DNA of 64,000 bases. Origin: Clostridia bacterium (GTDB taxonomy: Bacteria; Bacillota; Clostridia; Lachnospirales; Lachnospiraceae). The notes under the pieces are model-generated. The model saw only the letters and a list, made by a program, of their open reading frames with translations. It did no database searches and was not told the DNA's origin. Positions 63,685-64,000 of this stretch are shown piece by piece. Both the position numbers and the translations under genes were made by a program. The stretch spans positions 1-64,000 of the forward strand of contig JAQXQS010000150.1 in assembly GCA_029101305.1 (NCBI GenBank), written 5' to 3'. Each line of letters starts with the position of its first letter. The stretch's first letter is position 1.

Positions 63685-64000
63685 CTGAATCTGTGAAAAG
63701 GGAATAAAATCCGGCTGTTTTACCTGATGTTCCCCGATCATTTTCTCCATCCAGACCATATTGTACCATCTGCCGAATTTGTAAGCGCATTTATGAAATT
63801 CGCCCACCATGGAATAGCCCAGGTGCTCATGGAACTGGATACTGTTGTGGTTCAGATATTCATCGTCCACCTGGGGGCTTGCGATACAGGCGTTTACATT
63901 GGTGACATTCTGGGCTTTCAGGGCTTTTTCCAAAGCGGCATAAAGGATTTTGCCAACGCCGGACCTGCGTTCGGTTTCTTTCACATAGATGGAGGTTTCT
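63679..64000 (-). CDS. GNAT-family N-acetyltransferase (5' end outside window)
   Basis: About 107 residues visible; the frame is open past base 64000, so the start lies outside. ERRSGVGKILYAALEKALK is the acetyl-CoA binding motif A, and NSIQFHEHLGYSMVGEFH is motif B. Substrate unknown; possibly a phosphinothricin-type acetyltransferase by motif layout. Confidence 0.85.
   Translation of the reverse strand, partial: ETSIYVKETERRSGVGKILYAALEKALKAQNVTNVNACIASPQVDDEYLNHNSIQFHEHLGYSMVGEFHKCAYKFGRWYNMVWMEKMIGEHQVKQPDFIPFSQIQR

Overview
The window looks like chromosome of a gut Lachnospiraceae (Blautia-like; genus is inference). The reasons are moderate GC, many AGGAGG-type ribosome binding sites, an SPKTG-type sorting signal, a rubredoxin-fused flavodiiron protein, and dense glycoside-utilisation loci with their own ABC importers and LacI/AraC regulators. 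No rRNA, tRNA, CRISPR array, insertion sequence or prophage was seen.

Layout. 1-5.0 kb: 3' end of a giant multi-domain sortase-anchored adhesin and a small secreted protein. 5.1-10.7 kb: a diguanylate cyclase, then two U32-like proteins flanking a SpoU/TrmH RNA methyltransferase. 10.8-14.2 kb: a four-domain flavodiiron protein with two Crp/Fnr regulators. 14.5-18.2 kb: a DUF3100 membrane protein plus a small membrane partner, an amidohydrolase of the TrzA/AtzA type and a TSUP exporter, probably one import/degradation module for an unknown amidic or heterocyclic compound. 18.6 kb: an Rpn-like PD-(D/E)XK protein. 19.7-27.1 kb: a complete ribose locus (rbsK, substrate-binding protein, DUF2291 lipoprotein, rbsA, rbsC, rbsD, LacI regulator) with two matching operator palindromes. 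27.3-29.9 kb: ThrH phosphatase and phosphohexomutase. 30.0-31.4 kb: a HigB toxin with a HigA antitoxin fused to an ImmA/IrrE metallopeptidase, and two clear operators. 31.6-48.1 kb: oligosaccharide region with AraC regulator, GH2 enzyme, LacI regulator, binding protein and two permeases, GH65 phosphorylase, GH1, beta-phosphoglucomutase, MBL hydrolase, GH31 and an esterase. The GH65 enzyme and beta-phosphoglucomutase form a pathway from alpha-glucosides through beta-glucose-1-phosphate to glucose-6-phosphate. 48.1-48.9 kb: a gene-free stretch with a striking diverged tandem array (about 17.5 bp half-units, 35 bp units), a hairpin and a nested palindrome. 48.9-56.3 kb: a DnaJ-DUF4186 fusion, sbcD, sbcC, a membrane protein and an MNT/HEPN pair. 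56.6-59.6 kb: ftsH, an HdeD-like gene and a small conserved gene. 59.6-63.7 kb: beta-mannosidase and a second GH1. The window ends in a GNAT acetyltransferase cut by the edge.

Two families of short dispersed intergenic repeats are visible by eye. One (core AAACACGCTCTAG) has at least eight copies, one of which forms the 3' end of a GH1 gene. The other is a nested palindrome with a GTTCAGAGCCAA terminus in three forms. The tandem array at 48.2-48.5 kb is the feature least explained by known gene content.
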